Shown: positions 8,161 through 16,249 of the stretch, piece by piece
How positions within the stretch are numbered: position 1 is the first letter of the stretch
Layout of the letters: every line of letters starts with the position of its first letter
Assembly (NCBI GenBank): GCA_964481035.1
Contig: CAYZSE010000042.1
Span: 1-21,991, forward strand
Source: JAAAPF01 sp964481035
GTDB taxonomy: Bacteria > Pseudomonadota > Alphaproteobacteria > Geminicoccales > Geminicoccaceae
DNA: 21,991 nt
Direction of reading: 5' to 3'
Translations under genes and position numbers: made by a program
Notes under the pieces: model-generated
What the model was told of the DNA's origin: nothing
What the model saw: only the letters and a program-made list of their open reading frames with translations
The model's database searches: none

Positions 8161-9705
8161 ATGCCCCAGTCCTCGGACAAGGTGCTCGACCACGCCGAGC
8201 TGTTCCAACAGCCCGAATACAAGGAGATGCTGCGCGAGAAGCGCGTGCACTTCGAGTGCGGTCATCCGGACGAGATGGTCAAGGAGATCGCCGACTGGAC
8301 CAAGTCTTGGGAGTACCGCGAGAAGAACCTCGCGCGCGAGGCGGTGACGGTCAACCCGGCCAAGGCCTGCCAGCCCCTCGGCGCCGTGTTCGCCGCCGCC
8401 GGCTACGCAAAGACGATGAGCTTCGTGCACGGCAGCCAGGGGTGCGTCGCCTACTACCGCTCGCATCTGGCGCGGCACTTCAAGGAGCCGGTCTCGGCCG
8501 TCTCCTCGTCGATGACCGAGGATGCGGCCGTCTTCGGCGGCCTCAACAACATGGTCGACGGGCTGGCCAACACCCACGCCCTCTACCAGCCCGAGATGAT
8601 CGCCATCTCGACGACCTGCATGGCCGAGGTGATCGGCGACGACCTCACCTCGTTCGTCGCCGCCGCCAAGGCCAAGGGCTCGGTGCCCGAGGACTACGAC
8701 CTGCCGCACGCCCACACCCCGGCCTTCGTCGGCAGCCACGTCGACGGCTACGACAACATGCAAAAGGCCATCCTGGAGCACTTCTGGAAGGACCAGGACC
8801 GCACCCCCGGTGACGGCATCAACATCGTGCCCGGCTTCGACGGCTTCGCCGTCGGCAACATTCGCGAGCTGCGGCGCATGCTCGGCCTCATGGGCATCGA
8901 GGCGACCGTGCTGTCGGACGTGTCCGACGTCTACGACACGCCCGCCGACGGCGACTTCCAGATGTATGCCGGCGGCACCACCCGCGACGAGGTCAAGGCG
9001 GCGCTCGATGCCAAGGCGACGCTGTCGATGCAGCACTACTGCTCGCGCAAGACCCTCGAGTATTGCAAGAGCGTGGGCCAGGCGACGGCGTCGTTGCACT
9101 ATCCCTTGGGCGTAGCGGCCACCGACGAGCTGTTGATGACGCTCTCCGAGCTGACCGGCAAGCCGATCCCCGACGCGCTCAAGCTGGAGCGCGGCCGCCT
9201 GGTCGACGCCCTGGCCGACAGCCAAAGCTACCTGCACGGCAAGACCTACGCGATCTACGGCGATCCCGACTTCGTCTACGCGATGACGCGCTTCGTGCTG
9301 GAGACCGGCGGCGAGCCGCGGCATTGCCTGGCGACCAACGGCAGCAAAGCCTGGGCCAAGAAGATGCAGGCGCTGCTCGACGGCTCGCCCTTCGGCAAGG
9401 CCGCGCAGGTCTGGCCGAGCAAGGACTTGTGGGCGCTGCGCTCGTTGATGGCGACCGAGCCGGTCGATCTCCTGATCGGCAACTCGCACGGCAAGTACCT
9501 CGAGCGCGATCTCGGGGTGCCGCTGGTCCGGCTCACCTTCCCGATCTTCGATCGCCACCACCACCATCGCTTTCCGACCTGGGGCTACCAGGGCGGGCTG
9601 CAGGTGCTGGTGAAACTCCTCGACACGATCTTCGAGCGACTGGATGCGGCAACCGACGAGAGCGACCCTGCCTTCGCCGACATCTCGTTCGATTTGACGC
9701 GCTGA
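8161..9705 (+). CDS. nifK: NifK, nitrogenase MoFe protein beta chain
   Basis: Beta subunit of the MoFe alpha2-beta2 tetramer that completes the P-cluster. The protein has 514 residues. P-cluster cysteines are C70 (KACQPLG), C95 (GSQGCVAYYRSH) and C153 (STTCMAEVIGDD), at the same numbers as in Azotobacter. The FVGSHVDGYDNM segment contains the conserved serine near the P-cluster. The C-terminal FPIFDRHHHHRFPTWGYQGG is typical of NifK. ATG 8161 has AAAGGA eight bases upstream (8147-8152). It follows nifD after a 95-base gap that contains a strong hairpin, and precedes nifE by 21 bases. Confidence 0.99.
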   Translation: MPQSSDKVLDHAELFQQPEYKEMLREKRVHFECGHPDEMVKEIADWTKSWEYREKNLAREAVTVNPAKACQPLGAVFAAAGYAKTMSFVHGSQGCVAYYRSHLARHFKEPVSAVSSSMTEDAAVFGGLNNMVDGLANTHALYQPEMIAISTTCMAEVIGDDLTSFVAAAKAKGSVPEDYDLPHAHTPAFVGSHVDGYDNMQKAILEHFWKDQDRTPGDGINIVPGFDGFAVGNIRELRRMLGLMGIEATVLSDVSDVYDTPADGDFQMYAGGTTRDEVKAALDAKATLSMQHYCSRKTLEYCKSVGQATASLHYPLGVAATDELLMTLSELTGKPIPDALKLERGRLVDALADSQSYLHGKTYAIYGDPDFVYAMTRFVLETGGEPRHCLATNGSKAWAKKMQALLDGSPFGKAAQVWPSKDLWALRSLMATEPVDLLIGNSHGKYLERDLGVPLVRLTFPIFDRHHHHRFPTWGYQGGLQVLVKLLDTIFERLDAATDESDPAFADISFDLTR

Positions 9706-9726
9706 GCGCGGTGGGGGAGGCGGGCG

Positions 9727-11187
9727 ATGACGGCCGCGCGCGACGCCCGGGTGCAGGCGCTGTTTCAAGAGCCCGCCTGCGCCCAAAACCGCGCCAAGGC
9801 GCCTGCCGCCCGCAAGGCCGGCTGCGCCAAGGCCCTGACGCCGGGGGCCGCGGCCGGCGGCTGCGCCTTCGACGGGGCGATGATCGCCCTCCAGCCGATC
9901 GTCGATGCCGCCCACCTCGTGCATGGGCCGCTCGCCTGCGGCGGTAACAGCTGGGACAACCGTAACTCGGCATCGTCCGGTGCCGATCTCTACCGGCGCG
10001 GCTTCACCACCGACTTGTCCGAACTCGACATCGTCATGGGCAAGGGCGAGCAGAAGCTCTACCGCGCCATCGGCGAGGTGGTGGCCGCGCACGCGCCGCC
10101 GGCGGTCTTCGTCTACACCACCTGCGTGCCGGCGCTGGTCGGCGACGACGTCGAGGCGGTGTGCCGGGCGGCGGCCGAGACCTTCGCCACACCCGTCATC
10201 CCGGTCGATGCGGCGGGCTTCACGGGCTCGAAGAACCTCGGCAACAAGCTCGCCGGCGACGCGCTGCTCGAGCACGTGATCGGCACGCTCGAGCCGGCGC
10301 AGCCCTCGCCGCTCGACGTCAACCTGGTCGGCGAGTTCAACCTCTCCGGCGAGCTGTGGCAGATCACGCCGCTGCTCGACCGCCTCGGCATCCGCGTCCT
10401 GGGCGCGATCACGGGCGATGCCCGCTTCCGCCAGGTGGCGATGGCGCATCGGGCCAAGGTCACCATGCTGGTCTGCTCGAAGGCCCTCGTGGCGCTCGCC
10501 CGCAAGCTCGAGGAGCGCTACGGCATCCCGTGGTTCGACGGCTCCTTCTACGGCATCGGCGCCACCTCCGACGCGATCCGCACGATGTGCCGCATGCTGG
10601 TCGAGAGCGGCGCCGAGCCCGGCCTCCTCGACCGCGCCGAGGCGCTGATCGCGGCCGAGGAGGCCCGCGCCCGGGCGGCCCTGGCCCCCTACCGCGCCCG
10701 GCTCGCGGGCAAACGGGTGCTGCTCTACACCGGCGGGCACAAGAGCTGGTCGGTCATGGCGGCGCTGAGCGAGCTCGGCATGGAGGTGATCGGCACCTCG
10801 ATGCGCAAGGCCACCGAGAGCGATCGCGCCCGCGTCGACGCCATGGGCCAGGCCGACGCCATGTTCGAAAACATGGCGCCCAAGGAGATGTACCGCCGCC
10901 TCGAGGAAGGCGAGGCGGACCTGTTGATGTCCGGCGGCCGCAGCCAGTTCGTGGCGCTCAAGGCCAAGGTGCCGTGGGTCGACGTCAACCAGGAGAAGCA
11001 CGCGGCGCACGCCGGCTATACGGGGATGGTCGCGCTGGTGCGCGCGATCGACCAGGCGATCGCCAACCCGGTGTGGGCGGACGTGAAGCGGCCGGCGCCC
11101 TGGGAGCTGCCGGCGGCGGCGTCCCGGGCGGCGGCTCTGCCGTTCCGTCCACCCGTGAGCAACGCCAGCGATTTCGAGGATTGCTGA
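9727..11187 (+). CDS. nifE: NifE, FeMo-cofactor scaffold alpha subunit
   Basis: With NifN forms the NifEN scaffold on which NifB-co matures to a FeMo-co precursor with molybdenum and homocitrate. The protein has 486 residues. It is a NifD paralogue with the family N-terminus: C18, C33 and GAAAGGCAFDGA with C46. C71 (GPLACGGNSWDN) and C133 (YTTCVPAL) complete the set expected for the P-cluster-like [4Fe-4S] site. C250 in MLVCSKALVALARK corresponds to the cysteine thought to hold the cofactor precursor. A GGGGAGG stretch lies shortly before ATG 9727. The stop is one base from the nifN start, implying coupled synthesis of the two subunits. Confidence 0.98.
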   Translation: MTAARDARVQALFQEPACAQNRAKAPAARKAGCAKALTPGAAAGGCAFDGAMIALQPIVDAAHLVHGPLACGGNSWDNRNSASSGADLYRRGFTTDLSELDIVMGKGEQKLYRAIGEVVAAHAPPAVFVYTTCVPALVGDDVEAVCRAAAETFATPVIPVDAAGFTGSKNLGNKLAGDALLEHVIGTLEPAQPSPLDVNLVGEFNLSGELWQITPLLDRLGIRVLGAITGDARFRQVAMAHRAKVTMLVCSKALVALARKLEERYGIPWFDGSFYGIGATSDAIRTMCRMLVESGAEPGLLDRAEALIAAEEARARAALAPYRARLAGKRVLLYTGGHKSWSVMAALSELGMEVIGTSMRKATESDRARVDAMGQADAMFENMAPKEMYRRLEEGEADLLMSGGRSQFVALKAKVPWVDVNQEKHAAHAGYTGMVALVRAIDQAIANPVWADVKRPAPWELPAAASRAAALPFRPPVSNASDFEDC

Positions 11188-11188
11188 C

Positions 11189-12577
11189 ATGGCGACGCTC
11201 GTCCACCCGCGCCGCAGCCTCTCGACCAACCCATTGAAGTCGAGCGCGCCCCTGGGCGCGGCCATGGCCTATCTCGGGATCGAGGGCGCCGTTCCGCTGT
11301 TCCACGGGGCGCAGGGCTGCACCGCCTTCGCCCTCGTGGCGCTGGTGCGCCATTTCAAGGAGGCCATTCCTCTTCAGACCACGGCGACCAACGAGATCTC
11401 GGCGATCCTCGGCGGTGCCGAACAGGTGGAGGAGGCCATCGACAACCTGATCGGGCGCGCCTCGCCCCGGTTCATCGGCATCGCGTCGACGGCCTTGACC
11501 GAGACCCGCGGCGAGGACATCGCCCAACAGCTCGCCTCGTTGCGCGCGCAGCGGCCGGATCTGGCGGAGACCGCCATCGTCTACGCCGCCACCCCCGACT
11601 TCACGGGTGGGCTCGAGGACGGCTGGGCCGCGGCGGTGACCGCAATCGTCGACGCGCTCGTGCCGGACGGCCCGGCGCCGCTGCGCCGCCGCGACCAGGT
11701 GAACCTGCTGGTCGCCAGCCATCTGACGCCGGCCGAGGTCGAGGAGATCGTCCGGCTGATCCGGCTGTTCGAGCTGGAGCCGATCGTCTTGCCCGACCTC
11801 GCCGGCTCGCTCGACGGCCACCTCGCGCCGACCTGGCACGGCACCTCGCTCGGCGGCACGCGGCTCGACGACATTGCCCGGATGGGCGAGAGCGCCTGCA
11901 CTCTCGTGGTGGGGCGCAGCCTGGAGGCCGCCGCCGACCGGCTGGAAGCACGCACGGGCGTTCCCACCCTCGTCTTCGCCGAGGTGACCGGGCTCGCAGC
12001 GGTCGATGAGCTCGTCGCCGCCCTGATGGCGCTGGCCGGCACCGCGGACGCGCCGGGCGAGGTGAAGCGCGACCGCGCCCGGCTGCAGGACGCCATGCTC
12101 GATGCGCACTTCCAAACGGGCGGGCTGAAGGTCGCCATCGGCGCCGATCCGGACCTCCTCTTCGGCCTCGGCCGTGCTCTGGTCGCGATGGGAGCGGAGC
12201 TGGTCGCGGCGGTGACGACGTCGCCGGCGAACCCGGTGCTGGCCGAGGTGCCCGCGTCGGAGGTGGTGGTAGGCGATCTCGGCGACGTCGAGCGGCTGGC
12301 CGGCGAGGCCGGCGCGGCGTTGCTGATCACCCATGCCCACGGCCGCCAGGCGGCGGCCCGTCTCGGCCTGCCCTTGGTGCGCGCCGGCTTTCCCGTGTTC
12401 GATCGCCTCGGCCCGCAGGACACCTGCCGGGTCGGCTATCGGGGAACCCGCGCCTTCCTGTTCGAGATCGCCAACGCGGTTCTCGCCCAGGCGCACACGC
12501 CGCATCCCGAGGATTGGGGTGCGAAACCCGTCGCGGAGGAGTTCGACCATGCACGTCCGCAGACTGCGACCCATTGA
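11189..12577 (+). CDS. nifN: NifN, FeMo-cofactor scaffold beta subunit
   Basis: Partner of NifE in the NifEN scaffold and a NifK paralogue of 462 residues. The N-terminal NPLKSSAPLGAAMAYLG (14-30) and HGAQGCTAFALV with C44 are typical. The TALTETRGED segment replaces the region that carries the third P-cluster cysteine in NifK, as expected for NifN. The C-terminal FPVFDRLG and YRGT segments are also characteristic. The start follows the nifE stop by one base. Its 3' end overlaps the nifX start by 29 bases. Confidence 0.97.
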   Translation: MATLVHPRRSLSTNPLKSSAPLGAAMAYLGIEGAVPLFHGAQGCTAFALVALVRHFKEAIPLQTTATNEISAILGGAEQVEEAIDNLIGRASPRFIGIASTALTETRGEDIAQQLASLRAQRPDLAETAIVYAATPDFTGGLEDGWAAAVTAIVDALVPDGPAPLRRRDQVNLLVASHLTPAEVEEIVRLIRLFELEPIVLPDLAGSLDGHLAPTWHGTSLGGTRLDDIARMGESACTLVVGRSLEAAADRLEARTGVPTLVFAEVTGLAAVDELVAALMALAGTADAPGEVKRDRARLQDAMLDAHFQTGGLKVAIGADPDLLFGLGRALVAMGAELVAAVTTSPANPVLAEVPASEVVVGDLGDVERLAGEAGAALLITHAHGRQAAARLGLPLVRAGFPVFDRLGPQDTCRVGYRGTRAFLFEIANAVLAQAHTPHPEDWGAKPVAEEFDHARPQTATH

Positions 12578-13040
12578 TCCGGAGGCCGCCGTGCCCACAC
12601 CGCCCGACGCCGAGAAGCCGCTTCGCATCGCCATCGCGACGACCGACATGCGCTATCTCGATGCCCATTTCGGTGCCGCCCCGACGTTCGCGGTGTTCGA
12701 CGTGACCCGCGAGGACTGGCACTTCGTCGAGGCGATCGGCTTCGACGACGTGACCGGGGCGACGGGGGGCCACAGCGACACCGACGACAAGATCACGCCC
12801 AAGATCGAGGCGCTCGAGGGTGTGGCCATCCTGTTCGTCGGCGCGATTGGCGGGCCGGCGGCGGCCAAGGTGGTGCGCGCCGGGGTCCATCCGGTGCGCG
12901 TCGCGGCACCCGAGCCGATCCCCGCGGTGCTCGTTCGCGTGCAGGGCATGCTGCGCGGCACGCCGCCGCCCTGGCTGCGCAAGGTGCTGGGCCGCCACCA
13001 GGGCAAGCCCGCCTTCACGCCCGAGGAGGCGATGTCGTGA
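12549..13040 (+). CDS. nifX: NifX, NifB-co carrier protein
   Basis: Small carrier that binds NifB-co and the NifEN-bound precursor and passes them between NifB and NifEN. The protein has 163 residues. The core runs from LRIAIATTDM (about 25-34) and DAHFGAAPTFAVFDV (about 38-52) to the RVQGMLRG and PPWLRKVLG segments near the end. It is homologous to the C-terminal domain of NifB. ATG 12549 is preferred: GGAGGAG (12535-12541) lies seven bases upstream and the MxxRRLR start is common in NifX. GTG 12591, with GGAGG five bases upstream, is an alternative that would remove 14 residues. The gene overlaps nifN by 29 bases and the next gene by four. Confidence 0.95.
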   Translation: MHVRRLRPIDPEAAVPTPPDAEKPLRIAIATTDMRYLDAHFGAAPTFAVFDVTREDWHFVEAIGFDDVTGATGGHSDTDDKITPKIEALEGVAILFVGAIGGPAAAKVVRAGVHPVRVAAPEPIPAVLVRVQGMLRGTPPPWLRKVLGRHQGKPAFTPEEAMS

Positions 13041-13513
13041 GCGCCGTCCTCGCCGTCGCCGAACCCCGCGGCGGCCCGCTGCCGGACCACCCGTTCCTCG
13101 CCCAGCTCGTTGCCCTGATCCGCGCCAACGACGGCTACGGCGCGTGGGAAGGAAAGGGCGACCGCGAGCTGCTCGCCGAGTTCGTGGTCACCCGCGAGGA
13201 GCGCCGCCTGATCCCGATCATCGCCGACCCGGACCCGGACGTCCTGTGGCGGATCGAGACCTTCTACACCGCCGTCGGCCTGTGCGTGGCCCGCGCCAGC
13301 GGCTGCGAGGTCAGCCCGATGAGCCGCATCAGCTACGAGGGGTTCGGGCGCTTCGTCCTCTTGGCCGGCAAGCTGGTCGTCCTGTCGCGCCATCTGCGCG
13401 ACGTGCACCGCTTCGGCTTCGAGAGCTTCGCCGTCCTGAACGACGCCGGCGCGGCGCTCACCGCCGAGGCCATCGCCACCATCGAAGCCCACCCCGACGC
13501 CGCGCGCGCCTGA
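13037..13513 (+). CDS. NifX-associated nitrogen fixation protein (DUF269)
   Basis: A 158-residue protein of the DUF269 family, which almost always follows nifX in diazotrophs. Recognisable segments are FLAQLVALIRANDGYGAWEGK (about 20-40), FYTAVGLCVARASG, and the RVLLLAGKLVV-like FGRFVLLAGKLVV with HRFGFES near the C-terminus. Its function is not established; a role in cofactor trafficking is inferred from context. The start is GTG 13037, overlapping the nifX stop as GTGA, with GAGGAGG seven bases upstream. FdxB follows after 11 bases. Confidence 0.93.
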   Translation: MSAVLAVAEPRGGPLPDHPFLAQLVALIRANDGYGAWEGKGDRELLAEFVVTREERRLIPIIADPDPDVLWRIETFYTAVGLCVARASGCEVSPMSRISYEGFGRFVLLAGKLVVLSRHLRDVHRFGFESFAVLNDAGAALTAEAIATIEAHPDAARA

Positions 13514-13524
13514 AGGAGACGGCC

Positions 13525-13812
13525 ATGCCCAGCGAGACCCTGACCCGTGACGGCCGCCCGTACGTGCCGACCTACCTGGACGCGATCGACGCCGGCAAGT
13601 GCATTGGTTGCGGGCGCTGCTTCAAGGTCTGCAGCCGCGGCGTCATGACCCTGCGCGGCGTCGACGAGGACGGCGCCTTCGTGGACGACGACGAGGACGA
13701 GGACGAGATCGAGCGCCGCGTCATGGTGCTCGCGGACCCCGGCGCCTGCATCGGCTGCGGCGCCTGCGCTCGGGTGTGCTCGAGCCGGTGCCAGAGCCAC
13801 ACGTCGGACTGA
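13525..13812 (+). CDS. fdxB: FdxB, nif-specific 2[4Fe-4S] ferredoxin III
   Basis: A 95-residue ferredoxin with two C-X2-C-X2-C-X3-C motifs: C26/C29/C32/C36 and C75/C78/C81/C85, plus an extra C89. The YVPTYLDAIDAGKCIGCGRC start is characteristic of the nif-specific ferredoxin III family. A very acidic loop (about 47-63, with nearly unbroken Asp/Glu at 54-61) separates the clusters and could dock a basic partner. A likely role is electron supply for nitrogenase or cofactor assembly (inferred). AAGGAG (13513-13518) lies six bases before the ATG. It is the last gene before a strong stem-loop. Confidence 0.95.
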   Translation: MPSETLTRDGRPYVPTYLDAIDAGKCIGCGRCFKVCSRGVMTLRGVDEDGAFVDDDEDEDEIERRVMVLADPGACIGCGACARVCSSRCQSHTSD

Positions 13813-13843
13813 TGCCGCCCGCTGCGGCGATCCGGGACGTGAC

Positions 13844-13875
13844 CCGCCGGCGGCGACCGGCATCGCCGCCGGCGG
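13844..13875 (+). terminator. 13-bp stem-loop after fdxB, terminator-like
   Basis: Bases 13844-13856 are perfectly complementary to 13863-13875 (core CGCCGGCGGCGA / TCGCCGCCGGCG) with a six-base loop CCGGCA. It lies 31 bases after the fdxB stop and before a new sigma-54 promoter. There is no T-tract, so it may be an inefficient or Rho-assisted terminator or an mRNA 3'-end protector. Confidence 0.6.
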
Positions 13876-14003
13876 TGCCCCGCGCCACCAGCGCCTCCCT
13901 CCCCGTTTCGAGCTTGTCGCAAACCCGCCATTGTCGTGAACGCACCCCTCCGACATGCCGCCATTCTCTCAGCAACCCATTGAGAACCAGCGTATTTTCG
14001 ACT

Positions 14004-14018
14004 TGGCACCGGCCTTGC
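14004..14018 (+). promoter_or_regulatory. Sigma-54 (-24/-12) promoter of the iscA-nifV-fix operon
   Basis: TGGCACCGGCCTTGC is an exact TGGCAC-N5-TTGC match, nearly identical to the one before nifB. Transcription would start near 14030, 30 bases before iscA. Upstream, TGT half sites occur at 13915 and 13932 and CGACA at 13951-13955, but I find no TGT-N10-ACA, so the NifA site is unclear. Confidence 0.9.
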
Positions 14019-14059
14019 TAGAGATCTCCGAGAGCCAACTTCGAACTGGAGCCGATGTG

Positions 14060-14380
14060 ATGTTGCAGCTGACCGACGCCGCCCGGGACGCGTTGCGTTC
14101 CGCCATCGACCAGACCGGCCAGGACGTCGCGGGCGTTCGGATCATGGTGACCAGCGGCGGCTGTGCCGGGCTCAAATACGGTATGGCCCTGGAGTTGGCG
14201 GCCGATGCGGACGACGCGGTGCTGCGACTCGACCAGCTGACGGTGCTGATCGACCCCGAGAGCTCGCCGCACCTCGACGACGTGACGATCGACTTCGTCA
14301 CCGGCTTGGACGGCTCCGGTTTCGTCTTCGACAATCCGCGTGCGGCGAGCCAGTGCGGCTGTGGGCGCTCGTTTTGCTGA
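14060..14380 (+). CDS. iscA: IscA/HesB-type Fe-S assembly protein, nif-associated
   Basis: A-type Fe-S carrier of 106 residues. The three ligand cysteines are C35 (SGGCAGLKYGM), C99 and C101 (QCGCG), followed by RSFC with an extra terminal C106. GSGFVFDNPRA before the CGCG is typical. Nif-linked IscA proteins are thought to deliver clusters to nitrogenase proteins. ATG 14060 is chosen because GGAG (14048-14051) lies eight bases upstream and the family starts there. The frame is open back to 13955, but that stretch contains the sigma-54 promoter and so cannot be translated from it. GTG 14057 is a one-codon-longer alternative. Confidence 0.92.
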   Translation: MLQLTDAARDALRSAIDQTGQDVAGVRIMVTSGGCAGLKYGMALELAADADDAVLRLDQLTVLIDPESSPHLDDVTIDFVTGLDGSGFVFDNPRAASQCGCGRSFC

Positions 14381-14385
14381 GCGAC

Positions 14386-14742
14386 ATGGTCGTGCTGGAA
14401 GCCCCCGCCCGGTCGCATCCGCGTCGCCACACCGTGCACGTGATGCGGCCCCGCTCGGCGCCCGTGCCGCGCGCCGACGCGACGCCGCCCGCCGCCCCCT
14501 TCAGCGCGCGCGAGGCCGATCTCGTCAAGACCGTGATCGACGCTTTGCGGCCGACCTTTCGCCGCGACGGCGGTGATGTGGAGCTGGTCGACCTCGCTTC
14601 GGGGCACGTGCGCCTGCGCCTCACCGGCGCCTGCGGCGGGTGCGCCGCGGCCTCGCTGACGCTCGGCGGCGTCCGCTTGCGCTTGATCGAGGCGCTCGGC
14701 CGCCCGGTGCGGGTCTTGCCGGTCATGGGAGCGAGCGGATGA
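14386..14742 (+). CDS. NifU C-terminal (Nfu-type) Fe-S scaffold domain protein
   Basis: The protein has 118 residues from ATG 14386. The last 70 or so form the NifU C-terminal domain: a helix AREADLVKTVIDALRPTF, the RRDGGDVELVD strand, and the cluster-binding C83-G-G-C86 in GACGGCAAAS. This domain holds a [4Fe-4S] cluster between two monomers for transfer to apo-proteins. The IscU-like and ferredoxin domains of full NifU are absent. The start is uncertain: 14386 lies six bases after the iscA stop but lacks a good ribosome binding site, ATG 14353 would overlap iscA, and ATG 14443 would cut the Pro/Arg-rich N-terminus. It overlaps nifV as ATGA. Confidence 0.88.
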   Translation: MVVLEAPARSHPRRHTVHVMRPRSAPVPRADATPPAAPFSAREADLVKTVIDALRPTFRRDGGDVELVDLASGHVRLRLTGACGGCAAASLTLGGVRLRLIEALGRPVRVLPVMGASG

Positions 14743-15914
14743 CCTTGCCGAGCCGGATGGCGCCACCCGGCCGCGTCCATATCGCCGACACGACCTTGCG
14801 CGACGGTGAGCAGGCCGCCGGCGTCGCCTTCGACCGCGACGAGAAGGTGAGCATCGCCCGCGCGCTCGACGATGCCGGCGTGGCCGAAATCGAGGCCGGC
14901 GTGCCGGCGATGGGCGAGGACGAGATCGGCGACATCGCCGCCATCGCCGCGGAGTTGCAGCGGGCCGAGCCGGTCGTCTGGTGCCGGCTTGCGGAGCGCG
15001 ATCTCGACGCGGCCATGCGCACCGGCGTCCGGCGCGTGCACCTCGCCCTGCCGGTCTCCGATCTTCAACTGGAGCGCAAGCTCGGCGTGGGCCGAGACTG
15101 GGCCCGTGCCGAGGTCGCGCGGGTGGCGGGCCTCGCCAGCCGGCTCGGCCGCCGGGTCTCCCTGGGGCTCGAGGATGCCTCGCGCGCGGCGCCGGAATTC
15201 ATCGTCGAGCTGGCCCATATCGCGGCCGCGGCGGGCGTCGTGCGACTGCGGCTCGCCGACACGCTCGGGGTGCTCGACCCGTTCGCGACCTACGCGCTGG
15301 TCGCCCACCTGCGCGAGGTCGCGCCGATCGCGCTCGAGTTCCACGGTCATGACGACCTCGGCATGGCGACCGCCAACACCATGGCGGCCGCGGCGGCCGG
15401 AGCGAGCCACCTCAGCGTCACGGTGAACGGCCTCGGCGAGCGCGCCGGCAACGCCGCGCTGGAAGAGGTCGCCGCCGCCGTCGCCCTGGCGGGGGGCGAG
15501 ACCGGGATCGACCTGCGGGCGCTCTGCGACCTCTCGCGTCTCGTCGCCAAGGCATCGGCGCGGGTCACCCCCCTCGCCAAGGCCATCGTCGGCGCCGGCG
15601 TGTTCACGCACGAGGCCGGCATCCACGTCGACGGCATCTTGAAGGATCCGAGCATCTACGAGGCGCTGCCCCCGGCGCTGTTCGGCCGCACGCACCTGAT
15701 CTCGATCGGCAAGCATTCGGGAACCAGGGCCTTGCGGCACGTGCTGGAGCTCGCGGGTCTGCCCGCCGACGCGGCGACCGCCCGAGCCATCCTGCCGCTG
15801 CTCCGCACCTGGACCTCGACCACCAAGGAGCGGCTCACCCCGGCCGATCTCCAGCGCCTCCACGCCACCGCCTCGGCTCTGGGGCGAGCGTCCCCCTGCG
15901 GAGAGACCCGATGA
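14739..15914 (+). CDS. nifV: NifV, homocitrate synthase
   Basis: Condenses acetyl-CoA with 2-oxoglutarate to make R-homocitrate, the organic ligand of FeMo-co. The protein has 391 residues with a DRE-TIM barrel: DTTLRDGEQAAGV (17-29) carries the catalytic Arg and metal-binding Asp, H202 and H204 in FHGHDDLGMA bind the metal, and NGLGERAGNA and GKHSG (324-328) are family motifs. Its ATG overlaps the preceding gene's stop as ATGA (14739-14742), with GGGAG upstream; ATG 14757 is a possible later start. It overlaps nifW by four bases. The location with nif genes favours NifV over lysine-pathway homocitrate synthase or isopropylmalate synthase. Confidence 0.96.
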   Translation: MTLPSRMAPPGRVHIADTTLRDGEQAAGVAFDRDEKVSIARALDDAGVAEIEAGVPAMGEDEIGDIAAIAAELQRAEPVVWCRLAERDLDAAMRTGVRRVHLALPVSDLQLERKLGVGRDWARAEVARVAGLASRLGRRVSLGLEDASRAAPEFIVELAHIAAAAGVVRLRLADTLGVLDPFATYALVAHLREVAPIALEFHGHDDLGMATANTMAAAAAGASHLSVTVNGLGERAGNAALEEVAAAVALAGGETGIDLRALCDLSRLVAKASARVTPLAKAIVGAGVFTHEAGIHVDGILKDPSIYEALPPALFGRTHLISIGKHSGTRALRHVLELAGLPADAATARAILPLLRTWTSTTKERLTPADLQRLHATASALGRASPCGETR

Positions 15915-16249
15915 CACCGACGACGCCGCTCCGCCGGCAGCTGCGGGACCTGTCCTCTGCCGAGGAGTTCTTCGACCTGTTCGAGGTGCCTTACGACCCC
16001 CGGCACCTCGCCGTCGTCCGCCTGCACGTCCTGCAGCGGCTGCACGCCGTGCTCGCCGCCGAGGCGCTGGAGGATGCCGACGACGATCGGCTCGCCGACG
16101 CCTATCGCCGCGGGCTGCGGCAGGCCTATCGCGAGGTCGTCGAGGCGGCGCCCGAGGCACGGCGAGACTTCGCCGTCTTCCAGCGGGCCCGGGCGCGCGA
16201 GGCGGAGCGCTTCGTCACCCTAGCCGGTCCGAAAGGAGCACGACGATGA
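15911..16249 (+). CDS. nifW: NifW, nitrogenase stabilising/protective protein
   Basis: A 112-residue protein with the NifW pattern: LSSAEEFFDLFEVPYDP (14-30), VVRLHVLQRL, and a second half with AYRRGLRQAYREVV and FAVFQ. NifW interacts with the MoFe protein and helps keep it active, with a reported link to oxygen protection; its exact mechanism is not settled. It overlaps nifV (ATGA, 15911-15914) and fixA (ATGA, 16246-16249), so it is embedded in a translationally coupled series. Confidence 0.94.
   Translation: MTPTTPLRRQLRDLSSAEEFFDLFEVPYDPRHLAVVRLHVLQRLHAVLAAEALEDADDDRLADAYRRGLRQAYREVVEAAPEARRDFAVFQRARAREAERFVTLAGPKGARR

Noticed and set aside
8029..11265. A 1078-codon open frame on the minus strand across nifK and nifE
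   Set aside because: It is antisense to two well-supported nif genes, its product is Gly/Ala/Val/His/Arg-rich with no recognisable domain, and high GC at third codon positions removes stop codons from the opposite strand.
13955..14059. Longer iscA start at 13955
   Set aside because: The extra codons contain the -24/-12 promoter, so a transcript from it starts after 13955; the family match starts at 14060.
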